Assembly (NCBI GenBank): GCA_025356295.1
Contig: JANXUJ010000137.1
Span: forward strand, 1-39,051
Source of the DNA: Cyanobacteriota bacterium
GTDB taxonomy: Bacteria > Cyanobacteriota > Cyanobacteriia > Pseudanabaenales > Pseudanabaenaceae
Reading direction: 5' to 3'
DNA length: 39,051 nucleotides
Shown here: positions 17,719 through 25,354 of the stretch, piece after piece
How positions within the stretch are numbered: position 1 is the first letter of the stretch
How the letters are laid out: each line of letters begins with the position of its first letter
Notes under the pieces: model-generated
What the model was told of the DNA's origin: nothing
The model's database searches: none
Seen by the model: the letters and a program-made list of their open reading frames with translations, nothing else
Program-made: the position numbers and the translations under genes

Positions 17719-17777
17719 GCCACAAAGAGGGTCGCAGGGCGCAGCCCCGCAATGGGTTTTATATTTTTAGTTGTGGC
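17719..17777. repeat. probable dispersed intergenic repeat
   Basis: A GC-rich core (GGGTCGCAGGGCGCAGCCCC, with the short palindrome GGGCGCAGCCC) is enclosed by the inverted pair GCCACAA and TTGTGGC. The base composition is unlike its surroundings. I recall similar gggctgcgccctgcgac strings between genes in Pseudanabaena genomes, but this is memory only. Confidence 0.4.
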
Positions 17778-17802
17778 GGGTTTGAAAGAAAATTGCGGTA
17801 AA

Positions 17803-19005
17803 TTAGCGATTTAGGCGAAATAATAAAAATTGCGTAAATTGCTTGTCGCTAAAGTTATCATCGCTCACCAAAGTCAGACTTTGGGAACCATCAGCCAAGC
17901 GTGGACCGATCGCCATTCCTTCCAAATTATCTAATTTAATACCCAGCGTTGCCAAATCAAGAACTAGCTTTTTACGGATTGAGCGCACATTGGGGCTTGT
18001 GCGAAAACTTTTGATCGATGAAGTGTCAGTTGCAGCGCCTGTCGCGATTTGCCAGATTTTAGCGCTAAATCCTGAGGTTGCGCCATAGGAACGCTCTAGC
18101 GTCAGAAAATGACCACCGCGATCAATCGCGACAAGTTCATTGACTCCAATTTGGGTGGCGGGCGGAGTTAGTGATTCGACAGGATATCGATGTTCTGCCA
18201 CAATTAGCGGCGCGATATTCTCAACTAGATTACTAACTAGATAATGTAAAAACCGACTCTCACTGGGCTGTTGATCGTCAGGTTGAGCATCTTGAGCTAG
18301 AGCGCTTTCGGTAACTGTAAATACTCGATAAGGATCGCCAATCGAGTCCCGAATTATTGCTAGGGACTCAAATCCCAGATTATCACGCACTCCCTGTGGT
18401 TCTTGCTTTACCTTTTTGAAATCATTCTTAAGATCATTCTTTTCAGGTGCAAATAGATAACGTGATGGAATCGGTAAACTTCGTAACCATCTACCTGAGA
18501 GCAGATCAAATTCATCAATAAATGGTGGAATGTTTTTTCTAGTTACACCTTCACTAGAGATCAAAACCGTGCGATCGCCTGTTAGCACGATCCCTTCAGT
18601 ATCAACTTCTCCTTTGGGATAAGTGTTTCCTGTTTTATCTTTAAGGAAGTTCACGCCAATCACTTCCACGTTCTCTAACTTAGGTTGTGATTTCTGCAAA
18701 TTAATTTGCTGATTGAACTTTAGTTTGAGTGCATAAAATCTGGCAGGCGCAAACTCACTACGATCATCAGAGATTGCATAAAAAGTATCATCGCGCCGAT
18801 CATAAGCCAGTCCCGACAATCCACCAACACGTGTATTCTCAAATTTCTGTTTCGGAAGCTGGTATTCATTAATAAAGTCTAGGGATATATCTATAAATGT
18901 GCGATCGCGCGCCTGAACTGGTAGATCATGCACAACGAAACTAGCGAAAATCGCGATCGCCAAACTAATTAAGATTCCCATCCAAAACCGTTTTTGTTTT
19001 TGCAT
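17803..19005 (-). CDS. secreted esterase-like/phytase-like beta-propeller protein
   Basis: A 400-residue protein with an N-terminal signal or anchor helix (WMGILISLAIAIFASFVV at about 8-25) and then the conserved motifs of the family annotated as esterase-like activity of phytase: GGLSGLAYD, FYAISDD, DTEGIVL, FLDEFDLLSGRWLRSLPIP-type strand, NLGFESLAI and LEGMAIGP. The repeated acidic-residue strands suggest a beta-propeller in the periplasm or outside the cell. Phosphoester hydrolysis is the family's presumed activity, but I cannot assign a substrate. It lies 27 bp after the dihydrouridine synthase gene on the same strand and may be cotranscribed. Confidence 0.85.
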   Translation of the reverse strand: MQKQKRFWMGILISLAIAIFASFVVHDLPVQARDRTFIDISLDFINEYQLPKQKFENTRVGGLSGLAYDRRDDTFYAISDDRSEFAPARFYALKLKFNQQINLQKSQPKLENVEVIGVNFLKDKTGNTYPKGEVDTEGIVLTGDRTVLISSEGVTRKNIPPFIDEFDLLSGRWLRSLPIPSRYLFAPEKNDLKNDFKKVKQEPQGVRDNLGFESLAIIRDSIGDPYRVFTVTESALAQDAQPDDQQPSESRFLHYLVSNLVENIAPLIVAEHRYPVESLTPPATQIGVNELVAIDRGGHFLTLERSYGATSGFSAKIWQIATGAATDTSSIKSFRTSPNVRSIRKKLVLDLATLGIKLDNLEGMAIGPRLADGSQSLTLVSDDNFSDKQFTQFLLFRLNR

Positions 19006-19032
19006 ATTGCTACTTCCGTTAAATTATCTCAA

Positions 19033-20112
19033 CTAATTTTGCTCCCTCTCCTGCGGGAGAGGGCTGGGGTGAGGGTCTTCACAACTAGGACGTGCCACGA
19101 GATTTTCATAAGGCTCGATCGCGAAAGGGCGATCGCCTTCAGTAAGTAAATAGCGATCGCACAAATCAAAAAGTGCATCTTTTGACTGGACTAATCGCAT
19201 TCCTACTAAAAATTTTCCTTCAGAATCGATGCCTGTGCCGATAAAGTTTAAGAATTTTTTGAGGCTATTAATATGCGATTTTTCTCGAAGATCATCTTGA
19301 TAAGTAATCGCGTAAAGATGCTGAATATAGCGATAAACATCGCCAAGAGTGACTACTTTCACAGGCTTTCCTGCAAAGCGATCGCGTATTTGTTGAAAAA
19401 TCCAAGGATTACGAATCGCTGATCGCCCGATCATTACTCCCGCCGCACCTGTCTCCTGCAAAACCTGTTCCGCCTTGATATATGAGGTAATATTTCCGTT
19501 AGCCAGCACAGGGCAATTTACTGTCTGCACCGCTTGACGAATCAAGTCATAATGCACACCACCTCGATATAACTCCTTTACAGTTCTGCCATGCAAGCTG
19601 AGCAGATCGATTTGATATTGATTAATTAATTGCAACAGACGCTCAAAATTGTCAGTCGAGTCAAATCCCACGCGCATTTTGACCGTAAACAATCCTGGAA
19701 TATGCGATCGCAAAGCATCAAAAATCCGCTCAATAGTTTCAGGCTCTCGCAATAGCCCACCGCCGACATTTTTGCGATAAACCCGTGGTGCTGGACAGCC
19801 CAAATTAAGATCGATTCCCGCGATCGGATAAGTAGCTAATTGTTTAGCAATCCGCAACATATCAGGAATGCTCTCACCAATTATTTGTGCAAATACAGGT
19901 CGCCCCGTTGTATTTAACGTAATCGATTTGAGAATTTTCTTGTCGATATTGGAATTAGTATAGACCCGAAAATATTCAGTTACATAATAATCAGGGCAGC
20001 CATATTCACTCAACATTTGCATAAATGCAAGATCAGTCACGTCCTGCATCGGTGCGAGCGCGGTCAGAGGTTGTCCAGATAAGATCGGTGATGGGAGAAG
20101 TTGAGCAGGCAA
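19033..20112 (-). CDS. tRNA-dihydrouridine synthase
   Basis: A 359-residue FMN enzyme that reduces uridines in the tRNA D-loop. The FMN barrel shows LAPMQDVTD at 19-27, FAQIIGE, the catalytic cysteine C106 in DLNLGCPAPRV followed by GGGLL, KMRVGFD, LHGRTV and ANGNITS/GVMIGRSAIRNPW. A C-terminal helical domain follows. The last residues (EDPHPSPLPQERE) do not belong to the family; they are encoded by an inserted dispersed repeat at 19037-19078. The start is TTG at 20112; an in-frame stop lies a few codons upstream, and a TATAAT box at 20131-20126 implies a leader of only some six bases. Which Dus subtype it is cannot be decided here. Confidence 0.9.
   Translation of the reverse strand: MPAQLLPSPILSGQPLTALAPMQDVTDLAFMQMLSEYGCPDYYVTEYFRVYTNSNIDKKILKSITLNTTGRPVFAQIIGESIPDMLRIAKQLATYPIAGIDLNLGCPAPRVYRKNVGGGLLREPETIERIFDALRSHIPGLFTVKMRVGFDSTDNFERLLQLINQYQIDLLSLHGRTVKELYRGGVHYDLIRQAVQTVNCPVLANGNITSYIKAEQVLQETGAAGVMIGRSAIRNPWIFQQIRDRFAGKPVKVVTLGDVYRYIQHLYAITYQDDLREKSHINSLKKFLNFIGTGIDSEGKFLVGMRLVQSKDALFDLCDRYLLTEGDRPFAIEPYENLVARPSCEDPHPSPLPQEREQN
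19037..19078 (-). repeat. dispersed palindromic repeat inside the dus 3' end
   Basis: On the minus strand this reads CCCTCACCCCAGCCCTCTCC and continues through the hairpin CCCTCTCC/GGAGAGGG (19044-19063). It is the well-known bacterial intergenic repeat that encodes PHPSPLPQERE when it enters a reading frame. Here it supplies the last residues of the dihydrouridine synthase. Confidence 0.75.
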
Positions 20113-20496
20113 TTTTTTTATCTAAATTATAACTAGACTGGAGGTCGTCCCCTCACCGTACAACACCAAAAAGACATTAAGCTATGAACAGGGATCGCTC
20201 TTTGGTGAAGGAATACAGCGAAATTCTCGACTCTATGATAGTGATGCAAATTATGAGGCGACCTAATCTCATCATTTCAAAAACCCGTGTTAATGTATAT
20301 TGGAGGGACATGTAAATCGAGTAAAAGATGGAAACGCCTCTATCCTCTCGTCCTCGACAACAACTAGAAAGAACCTTAATCAAAAAATAGCGATCCCCAT
20401 TTAATAAAGAGAATTGGAACTTTTGGGGACTCTATTTACAAATTAATTCGTCACTCATTACATATAAATACCTATCCCCATTCAATCAAAATTATT
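20113..20496. other. 384-bp intergenic region, no confident gene
   Basis: Between divergently arranged dus (-) and the 62-residue gene (+). It holds the dus -10 box, GC-poor sequence and two weak open frames: a 68-codon frame on the minus strand (20383-20177) and a 43-codon ATG frame on the plus strand (20184-20315). Neither has a ribosome-binding site or recognisable product. I see no tRNA or clear RNA gene. Confidence 0.5.
20126..20131 (-). promoter_or_regulatory. candidate -10 box of dus
   Basis: On the minus strand TATAAT ends 13 bases before the TTG start, so transcription would begin about six bases from it. No -35 box is evident. Confidence 0.45.
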
Positions 20497-20685
20497 ATGA
20501 CCTCTCACAATCCCAATCCTCAGCTTGATCTCAATGAGCTGTGGTTCGCAAAGTTTTTCATCGGCAGTATGGTCGCGATCGCCTTTCTCACTGTAGTCTT
20601 ATCTTTTTTGCCATCACCATCAGGAACACGCAACACGCCTCAGCCAAAAGTTGTCGTTCTACCTGCTAATCAAAATTTGAAGTAA
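20497..20685 (+). CDS. 62-residue single-pass membrane protein
   Basis: A small protein with a polar N-terminus (about 16 residues), one membrane helix at about 18-38 (FFIGSMVAIAFLTVVLSFL) and a Pro-rich tail with PKVVVLPANQN. Composition and the single clean helix suggest a real protein, with the tail outside the cytosol if the usual charge rule holds. I do not recognise the family. It ends five bases before the 3' end of the convergent glycosyltransferase gene. There is no obvious ribosome-binding site. Confidence 0.6.
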   Translation: MTSHNPNPQLDLNELWFAKFFIGSMVAIAFLTVVLSFLPSPSGTRNTPQPKVVVLPANQNLK

Positions 20686-20690
20686 TCTAG

Positions 20691-21899
20691 CTAGTTTTCT
20701 ACTTTGAAAAAAACAACTTCAGTTTGAGCGGCGAGTTTGTCCCATGCGAAGCGATCTTTCAAGTCAGCTTGAGCATTATTAACTAAGGTTTTTGCATACT
20801 CAGTATCTTGCAAAATATTGATAATTCCATCTGCTAACGAGTTAGCATCATTGACCTGCGTTACAACACCTGTCACCCCATCTCGTACAACTTCGGGCAA
20901 TCCACCTGTATCGGAGACGACAAGTGGGATTGCAGCCGCAAAACTTTCAAGGGCGACAATGCCAAATGGCTCGTAAAGGCTAGGGAAAACTGCACAGCGC
21001 GCGATCGTCTGAAATTTCCAAAAATCAGCATCCGCCATAAAACCTGTAAACAAAACCTTGTGATAAATCCCCAAATCCCAAGCTTGGCGTTGCAATAAGA
21101 TCGAATAAGCATCTCCAGTACCAATAATCACCAGACGCACTTGATCATTCATCGCCGCCAGTACTTTCGGTAAAGCATTTAGCAGCACATAGATACCTTT
21201 TTCGTAGGTGATCCTTCCAACGTAGTAGATGATCGCTTCCTCGGCTGCCGCATATTGAGAGTGCAGAGCTTGACGATCAAAGTCTAGTTGGTGCGCGGCG
21301 GTAATATTTTGCCAACGATCTACACTTAAGCCGTTGTAAACCACATCAATTTTTTCGGTCGGGCAATCTAGCGCGCGTATCAATTCTCCACGCATGTATT
21401 CAGAGCAAACAATCACTCTTTGGGCAATTTGGATCAGCCGAATTTCTTTTTGATGAATATATCTTTGAGAATCATTGTGAATTCCGTGGCATCGCCCATA
21501 TTCTGTAGCATGAATGGTCACAATTAAAGGTATCTGAAATTCAGTTGTGAGCGCGATCGCGACTTCATCAACCAGCCAATCATGAGCATGGATCAAATTA
21601 ATAGGCAAATCAATAGAATTATGAGTAGGATTGCGAGTCAAAAAATCCCTAGCAAAATCCAGCATATTTGCATTCATGCTTGCCACCCATTGAAAAAAAT
21701 CATTGTTTTCATCAATGTGAATACGATGGACATAAATACCATCCACGATTTCTTCTGATGGCTGATTGGCGATCGCCACCGTAACTAAATGAACCTCATG
21801 TCCGCGCTTAATAATTTCGGGGTAAAGCTCAGCTACATGGCGAGAAATTCCTCCAATCATCCGTGGCGGGAACTCCCAAGCTAGAGCGAGAATACGCAT
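20691..21899 (-). CDS. glycosyltransferase family 4 protein
   Basis: A 402-residue retaining GT-B glycosyltransferase. The N-terminal domain begins MRILALAWEFPPRMIGGISR, with LIHAHDWLVDEVAIAL and VTIHATEYGR; the C-terminal nucleotide-sugar domain shows YVGRITYEKGIYVLL, GTGDAY and the E-x7-E motif EPFGIVALE followed by SDTGGLPEVV. The start ATG at 21899 fits the family; the frame is open to 21962 but the extra 21 residues are hydrophobic and untypical. Donor and acceptor are unknown; relatives act on cell-surface polysaccharides, glycolipids or glycogen-like glucans. It is a single gene convergent with the 62-residue gene. Confidence 0.9.
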   Translation of the reverse strand: MRILALAWEFPPRMIGGISRHVAELYPEIIKRGHEVHLVTVAIANQPSEEIVDGIYVHRIHIDENNDFFQWVASMNANMLDFARDFLTRNPTHNSIDLPINLIHAHDWLVDEVAIALTTEFQIPLIVTIHATEYGRCHGIHNDSQRYIHQKEIRLIQIAQRVIVCSEYMRGELIRALDCPTEKIDVVYNGLSVDRWQNITAAHQLDFDRQALHSQYAAAEEAIIYYVGRITYEKGIYVLLNALPKVLAAMNDQVRLVIIGTGDAYSILLQRQAWDLGIYHKVLFTGFMADADFWKFQTIARCAVFPSLYEPFGIVALESFAAAIPLVVSDTGGLPEVVRDGVTGVVTQVNDANSLADGIINILQDTEYAKTLVNNAQADLKDRFAWDKLAAQTEVVFFKVEN

Positions 21900-22173
21900 G
21901 ATGTTTAAATAATATTTGATAATATTTGAGAAAATAAAAACAAAGATAGAAATCAGAATCACTAAGCCTAATTAACTATACCAATTTAAAGCATTAGCCC
22001 TGCATTCAGGTGTGATGATCAAAGCTGAAACCGTCTTGAACGATTTGCTTAGAAGTATTTGCATAGGTTATAAAGATGACTTAATAATCCAATGTTTCAA
22101 GATATGTTATTCTCGCAACATAATTTATGATACTTTTCGTAAGCGATCGCGTGAGTTGTGACAGGAGGTAAAT

Positions 22174-23361
22174 GTGACGAAGAACAAGACTACAAGGGTA
22201 ATTGAGGGTGTTTCCCAGCAAGTTAGCCAAACTTGGACAAAGGTGCAGCCGCAATTGCGATCGCTATCACTTAAGCTCGTTAAAAGTTTGCTGCCTGCAT
22301 TGCAAAGCCTACAAATTAAGCTCGTTACATCAGATTTAACGACAACAGATGGTGTTGCTGGCTCTTCAAGCAACTCGATCTTAAATAAAGCCTTGAAGAC
22401 AGGACGGGTTATCTCAGCTAAAGCGATCGCTGCTTCGATTGTTGTCTTAACAAAATTACAACAAAGTTTGGATAATCAAGGTTTAGTTAATCAAGAGATT
22501 ATCTTAGATGAATCTGGCAATCCTACGGCTTTGTTAAAGGCAGTCGATGAGCCTGTATCTCCGATGGTAGCGCAAGCAAAGCAAGAATTTGGCATTGCTT
22601 GGAAGTTTGTCAAGGAGCAGGTAACACCGAAGATTTTGGCATTTTTGCAAAGTACTGTAGACAAGCTCGATCCGATCGCCACCAATATTTGGCAAAAGAC
22701 TTCAACTAAAGCGGCGGCAACTCCCTCTTTGGTTAATTCTTGGGAAAAGCTCCAAGCCAATAATATTTGGAAAAAATCCCTCACGGCAACTGCCCCAGTC
22801 TGGCGGTTTATCAAAGATACGGCAAGCAAGATTACGCTTTCTCATGAAGTTAAAAGTATCGTTGACAAGCGCGCTGGCACGATCGCATTAGCAACCTTAT
22901 TTTCGCTATTGTTGATTTTCAAGCCATCTCTCGCTCATAGTCAAAATACCAAAAAGGATATTAACAAAGTCGCCACAACGCCTGTCGCGGTTAATAAAAC
23001 TTCACAAAAGCAGCCGATACCTGTTAACGATTTGGTAAAGCCAGAGAGCGGCGATGTGCCTTTAACTGCTGAACAAATTGCGATCGCCAAAGTCAAAACT
23101 CAAGTTAAAGAAGTGGCAAATCCATATGGTGAGACTCTGCTCGGTTCAGTGCAGACTAACTTTAAGCGCGGACGATTAGTTGTGGCACTCTCGGATGGAT
23201 GGTATCAGTTAGATGCAGGTCAGCAAACTCAGCTGGTCACAGATTTGCAAAACAGATCGCGATCGCTCAACTTCAAAAAGTTATTGGTCGCTGATGCCGA
23301 AAATCATTTGATTGCACGCAGCGCTGTAACTGGTAATGAAGTAATTATCTTGAGGCACTAA
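22174..23361 (+). CDS. membrane-anchored protein of unknown function, 395 residues
   Basis: It starts at GTG with a perfect AGGAGG five bases upstream; ATG one frame off is closed at once, so the GTG is secure. The first 230 residues are amphipathic helices with Lys, Gln and Ser (for example QTWTKVQPQLRSLSLKLVKS and WEKLQANNIWKKSL). One membrane helix lies at about 234-250 (TIALATLFSLLLIF), then a linker, then a compact C-terminal domain at about 300-395 containing NPYGETLLGSVQTNF, SDGWYQL and LLVADAENHLIARS. From memory that C-terminal domain occurs in other cyanobacterial membrane proteins. The N-terminal half should be cytosolic and the C-terminal domain periplasmic or lumenal. A hairpin follows, then the DUF3288 gene. 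Confidence 0.75.
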   Translation: MTKNKTTRVIEGVSQQVSQTWTKVQPQLRSLSLKLVKSLLPALQSLQIKLVTSDLTTTDGVAGSSSNSILNKALKTGRVISAKAIAASIVVLTKLQQSLDNQGLVNQEIILDESGNPTALLKAVDEPVSPMVAQAKQEFGIAWKFVKEQVTPKILAFLQSTVDKLDPIATNIWQKTSTKAAATPSLVNSWEKLQANNIWKKSLTATAPVWRFIKDTASKITLSHEVKSIVDKRAGTIALATLFSLLLIFKPSLAHSQNTKKDINKVATTPVAVNKTSQKQPIPVNDLVKPESGDVPLTAEQIAIAKVKTQVKEVANPYGETLLGSVQTNFKRGRLVVALSDGWYQLDAGQQTQLVTDLQNRSRSLNFKKLLVADAENHLIARSAVTGNEVIILRH

Positions 23362-23390
23362 CCAAAAGCGTTGCATCGCAGCGCTTTTGG
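23362..23390 (+). terminator. 13-bp stem-loop after the 395-residue gene
   Basis: CCAAAAGCGTTGC pairs with GCAGCGCTTTTGG (one G-U) around an ATC loop, starting directly at the stop codon. There is no T-run, so attenuation or mRNA-end protection is as likely as termination; DUF3288 begins 12 bases later. Confidence 0.55.
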
Positions 23391-23402
23391 CGATTAGTTT
23401 TT

Positions 23403-23690
23403 ATGGCAGAAGTAAAAGATCAAAGACATCCTCAATACTCTAAAGATCGCCAAATCTTAAATGAGCTATTGATTCAAACAGCACCCAGCAATCGCGATCG
23501 CGCCGAATTGGCGCGATTAATCGTGCGTTATAAAGATTTTGTGGGAGCGCGTGATATTCAAGCTGATCTTGTCAAGGCGCTTAGTGCTTGGCAATTTACT
23601 GAAGAGACTTTATTTACTAAGACCAGAGCCATTCATGCGATCGGTAAAGTTTATACTTCACAAGACGAAGATCAAGATGATTGGTCTTAA
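23403..23690 (+). CDS. DUF3288 family protein
   Basis: A 95-residue protein of the cyanobacterial DUF3288 family. Signature segments are KDQRHPQYSKDRQILNELL at the N-terminus, AELARLIVRY, FVGARDIQADL and the acidic tail. It is small, soluble and helical; no function is known. It lies between the 395-residue membrane protein and the DHH phosphoesterase, 26 bp before the latter, suggesting a shared transcript. Confidence 0.85.
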   Translation: MAEVKDQRHPQYSKDRQILNELLIQTAPSNRDRAELARLIVRYKDFVGARDIQADLVKALSAWQFTEETLFTKTRAIHAIGKVYTSQDEDQDDWS

Positions 23691-23716
23691 AATATTTAGC
23701 TTAGGAAAATCAGTCT

Positions 23717-24694
23717 ATGACAACTGAAATAAAGTCAACTGCAACAAAAAAATATCGATTAATTACGCGTAGCGATTTTGATGGCGTTGTTAGCGCCGTG
23801 TTGCTTAAAGAATTAGACATGATTGATGACATCCTATTTGTGCATCCTAAAGATGTCCAAGATCGCAAAGTTGAAGTCTGCGATCGCGATATTTTGACCA
23901 ACTTGCCATATATAGAGGGCGCGCATCTGATTTTTGATCATCATGTGAGTGAGACGATGCGGATTTATGACACTCCTGAAAATCATATTATCGAAGGCGA
24001 AGCACCATCAGCCGCTAGAGTTGTTTACAACTATTACGGTGGCAAATTAAAGTTTCCCCAGATTTCCCAAGCGATGATGCAGGCTGTGGATAAGTGCGAT
24101 TCTGCTCAGTTTGATATTGACGACATTCTCCATCCTCAAGGCTGGGTATTGTTGAGTTTTTTGATGGATTCGCGGACAGGATTAGGAAGATTTCGTGAGT
24201 TTACGATCTCTAACTATGCCTTGATGATGGAATTAGTTGAAGCTTGTCGGCATATGACCATCGAAGAGATAATGGAGCTTCCCAATGTCAAAGAGCGTGT
24301 GGAACTCTATTTTGTGCAGCAAGAAATCTTTAAAAAGCAGCTCCAACGTTGTTCCGAAATCCACGACAAGCTAGTCATCGTGAATCTCCAAGATCAGTCC
24401 ACAATCTATGCGGGCAATCGCTTTATGATATATGCGCTATATCCTGAGTGCAATATATCTATTCATATGATGTGGGGAAGATTAAAACAAAACTCGGTGT
24501 TCGCAGTTGGCAAGTCTGTTCTTAACCGCACCTGTCCTATCAATATTGGTGAGTTGATGCTGAGATATGAGGGTGGTGGACATGTCAATGCGGGAACATG
24601 CCAAATCGATAATGAACAAGCAGTAGAGATTAAGCAAGAACTAATTGATATTATTACGCGGAATAATGTGAGCCAACCAGTGACTCTAATTTAG
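23717..24694 (+). CDS. DHH-family phosphoesterase
   Basis: A 325-residue protein with the metal-binding motifs of the DHH superfamily: RSDFDGVVSA at 18-27, HPKDV, the DHH triad at 74-76 in FDHHVSET, and a C-terminal DHHA1-like part with GGGHVNAGTCQID near 286-298. DHH members include exopolyphosphatases, RecJ, and nano-RNA or cyclic-dinucleotide hydrolases. The short length and missing OB fold exclude RecJ; exopolyphosphatase-like or nanoRNase activity are the options, not resolved by sequence. Its last 41 bases overlap the 3' end of rdgB on the other strand. Confidence 0.85.
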   Translation: MTTEIKSTATKKYRLITRSDFDGVVSAVLLKELDMIDDILFVHPKDVQDRKVEVCDRDILTNLPYIEGAHLIFDHHVSETMRIYDTPENHIIEGEAPSAARVVYNYYGGKLKFPQISQAMMQAVDKCDSAQFDIDDILHPQGWVLLSFLMDSRTGLGRFREFTISNYALMMELVEACRHMTIEEIMELPNVKERVELYFVQQEIFKKQLQRCSEIHDKLVIVNLQDQSTIYAGNRFMIYALYPECNISIHMMWGRLKQNSVFAVGKSVLNRTCPINIGELMLRYEGGGHVNAGTCQIDNEQAVEIKQELIDIITRNNVSQPVTLI

Positions 24695-25265
24695 AGCGGA
24701 GTATATCTAAGGCTAAGGCTCGATGGCTGATTTTGGCTTTGACTTCAGGGTATATCTCGCCGAAGGTCTGCTGAAGCTGTGGCACTAAGAAGATCGGATC
24801 ATAGCCAAAGCCCCCATTGCCGCGCGGTGCATCGGCGATCGTACCTTTACATATGCCGATCGCTTCGGCGGCGATCGCACCATCGGGTGAGGCGATCGCG
24901 ATCGCACAGACAAACTGAGCTTCTCGATGAGAGCTATTACCGAGTTCTTGCAAAACTCGATTAATGCGATCGCTATCCGTATCTGCATAACGCGCTGACA
25001 ATACTCCTGGAGCATTATTAAGAGCGATTACTTCTAACCCAGAGTCATCAGCAAGCGCCCATCCTCCAGTCGCGATCGCCACTTGAGAGGCTTTGAGTCG
25101 AGCATTCTCAATAAATGTTATACCTGTCTCTTCAACATCGATGCTGTCAGGTTTGGGAATTAAGGTTAGACCTAAGTCTGCTAAGTAAGCACGAAACTCT
25201 TCTACCTTGCCAGCATTGCCACTGGCAATTACTAATTTCTGCAGTTGAGTTGATAGATCAGACAT
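24654..25265 (-). CDS. rdgB: RdgB/HAM1 family XTP/dITP diphosphatase
   Basis: A 203-residue house-cleaning enzyme that removes non-canonical purine triphosphates (XTP, dITP, ITP) from the nucleotide pool. Motifs: LVIASGNAGKVEEF at 11-24, TGITFIENARLKA, the ADDSGLEV loop, GVLSARYA, and the C-terminal GGFGYDPIFLVP, with SHRALAL near the end. It is the last gene of the minus-strand run starting at 33357 but is separated from the DUF3352 gene by 89 bp and a hairpin. The C-terminal codons overlap the DHH phosphoesterase gene by 41 bases. Confidence 0.95.
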   Translation of the reverse strand: MSDLSTQLQKLVIASGNAGKVEEFRAYLADLGLTLIPKPDSIDVEETGITFIENARLKASQVAIATGGWALADDSGLEVIALNNAPGVLSARYADTDSDRINRVLQELGNSSHREAQFVCAIAIASPDGAIAAEAIGICKGTIADAPRGNGGFGYDPIFLVPQLQQTFGEIYPEVKAKISHRALALDILRSKLESLVGSHYSA

Positions 25266-25302
25266 TGTTTAGACCGTCATTGGGAATAAGAAAAGTAAAA
25301 AA

Positions 25303-25330
25303 GAACAGGAAATAAAAATATCTCCTGTTC
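25303..25330 (-). terminator. hairpin between the DUF3352 gene and rdgB
   Basis: GAACAGGA and TCCTGTTC pair over eight bases around an A/T-rich 12-base loop. It follows the DUF3352 gene on the minus strand and may reduce read-through into rdgB. Confidence 0.4.
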
Positions 25331-25354
25331 CCACAGGCAAGAGGAGAGGAAAAT

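Noticed and set aside
20184..20315. 43-codon plus-strand frame (MNRDRSLVKEYSEIL...)
   Set aside because: No ribosome-binding site and no family; length is within chance in AT-rich intergenic DNA.
20177..20383. 68-codon frame on the minus strand upstream of dus
   Set aside because: Odd composition, no ribosome-binding site, no recognisable family, and it lies in the promoter region of dus.
20389..20398. AGCGATCCCC as inverted partner of GGGATCGCT at 20190
   Set aside because: The arms are 190 bases apart and contain the HIP1 core GATCG, so the match is expected by chance in this genome.
21900..21962. hydrophobic N-terminal extension of the glycosyltransferase
   Set aside because: The family begins at MRILALAWEFPP; the upstream codons are AT-rich intergenic sequence without a ribosome-binding site.
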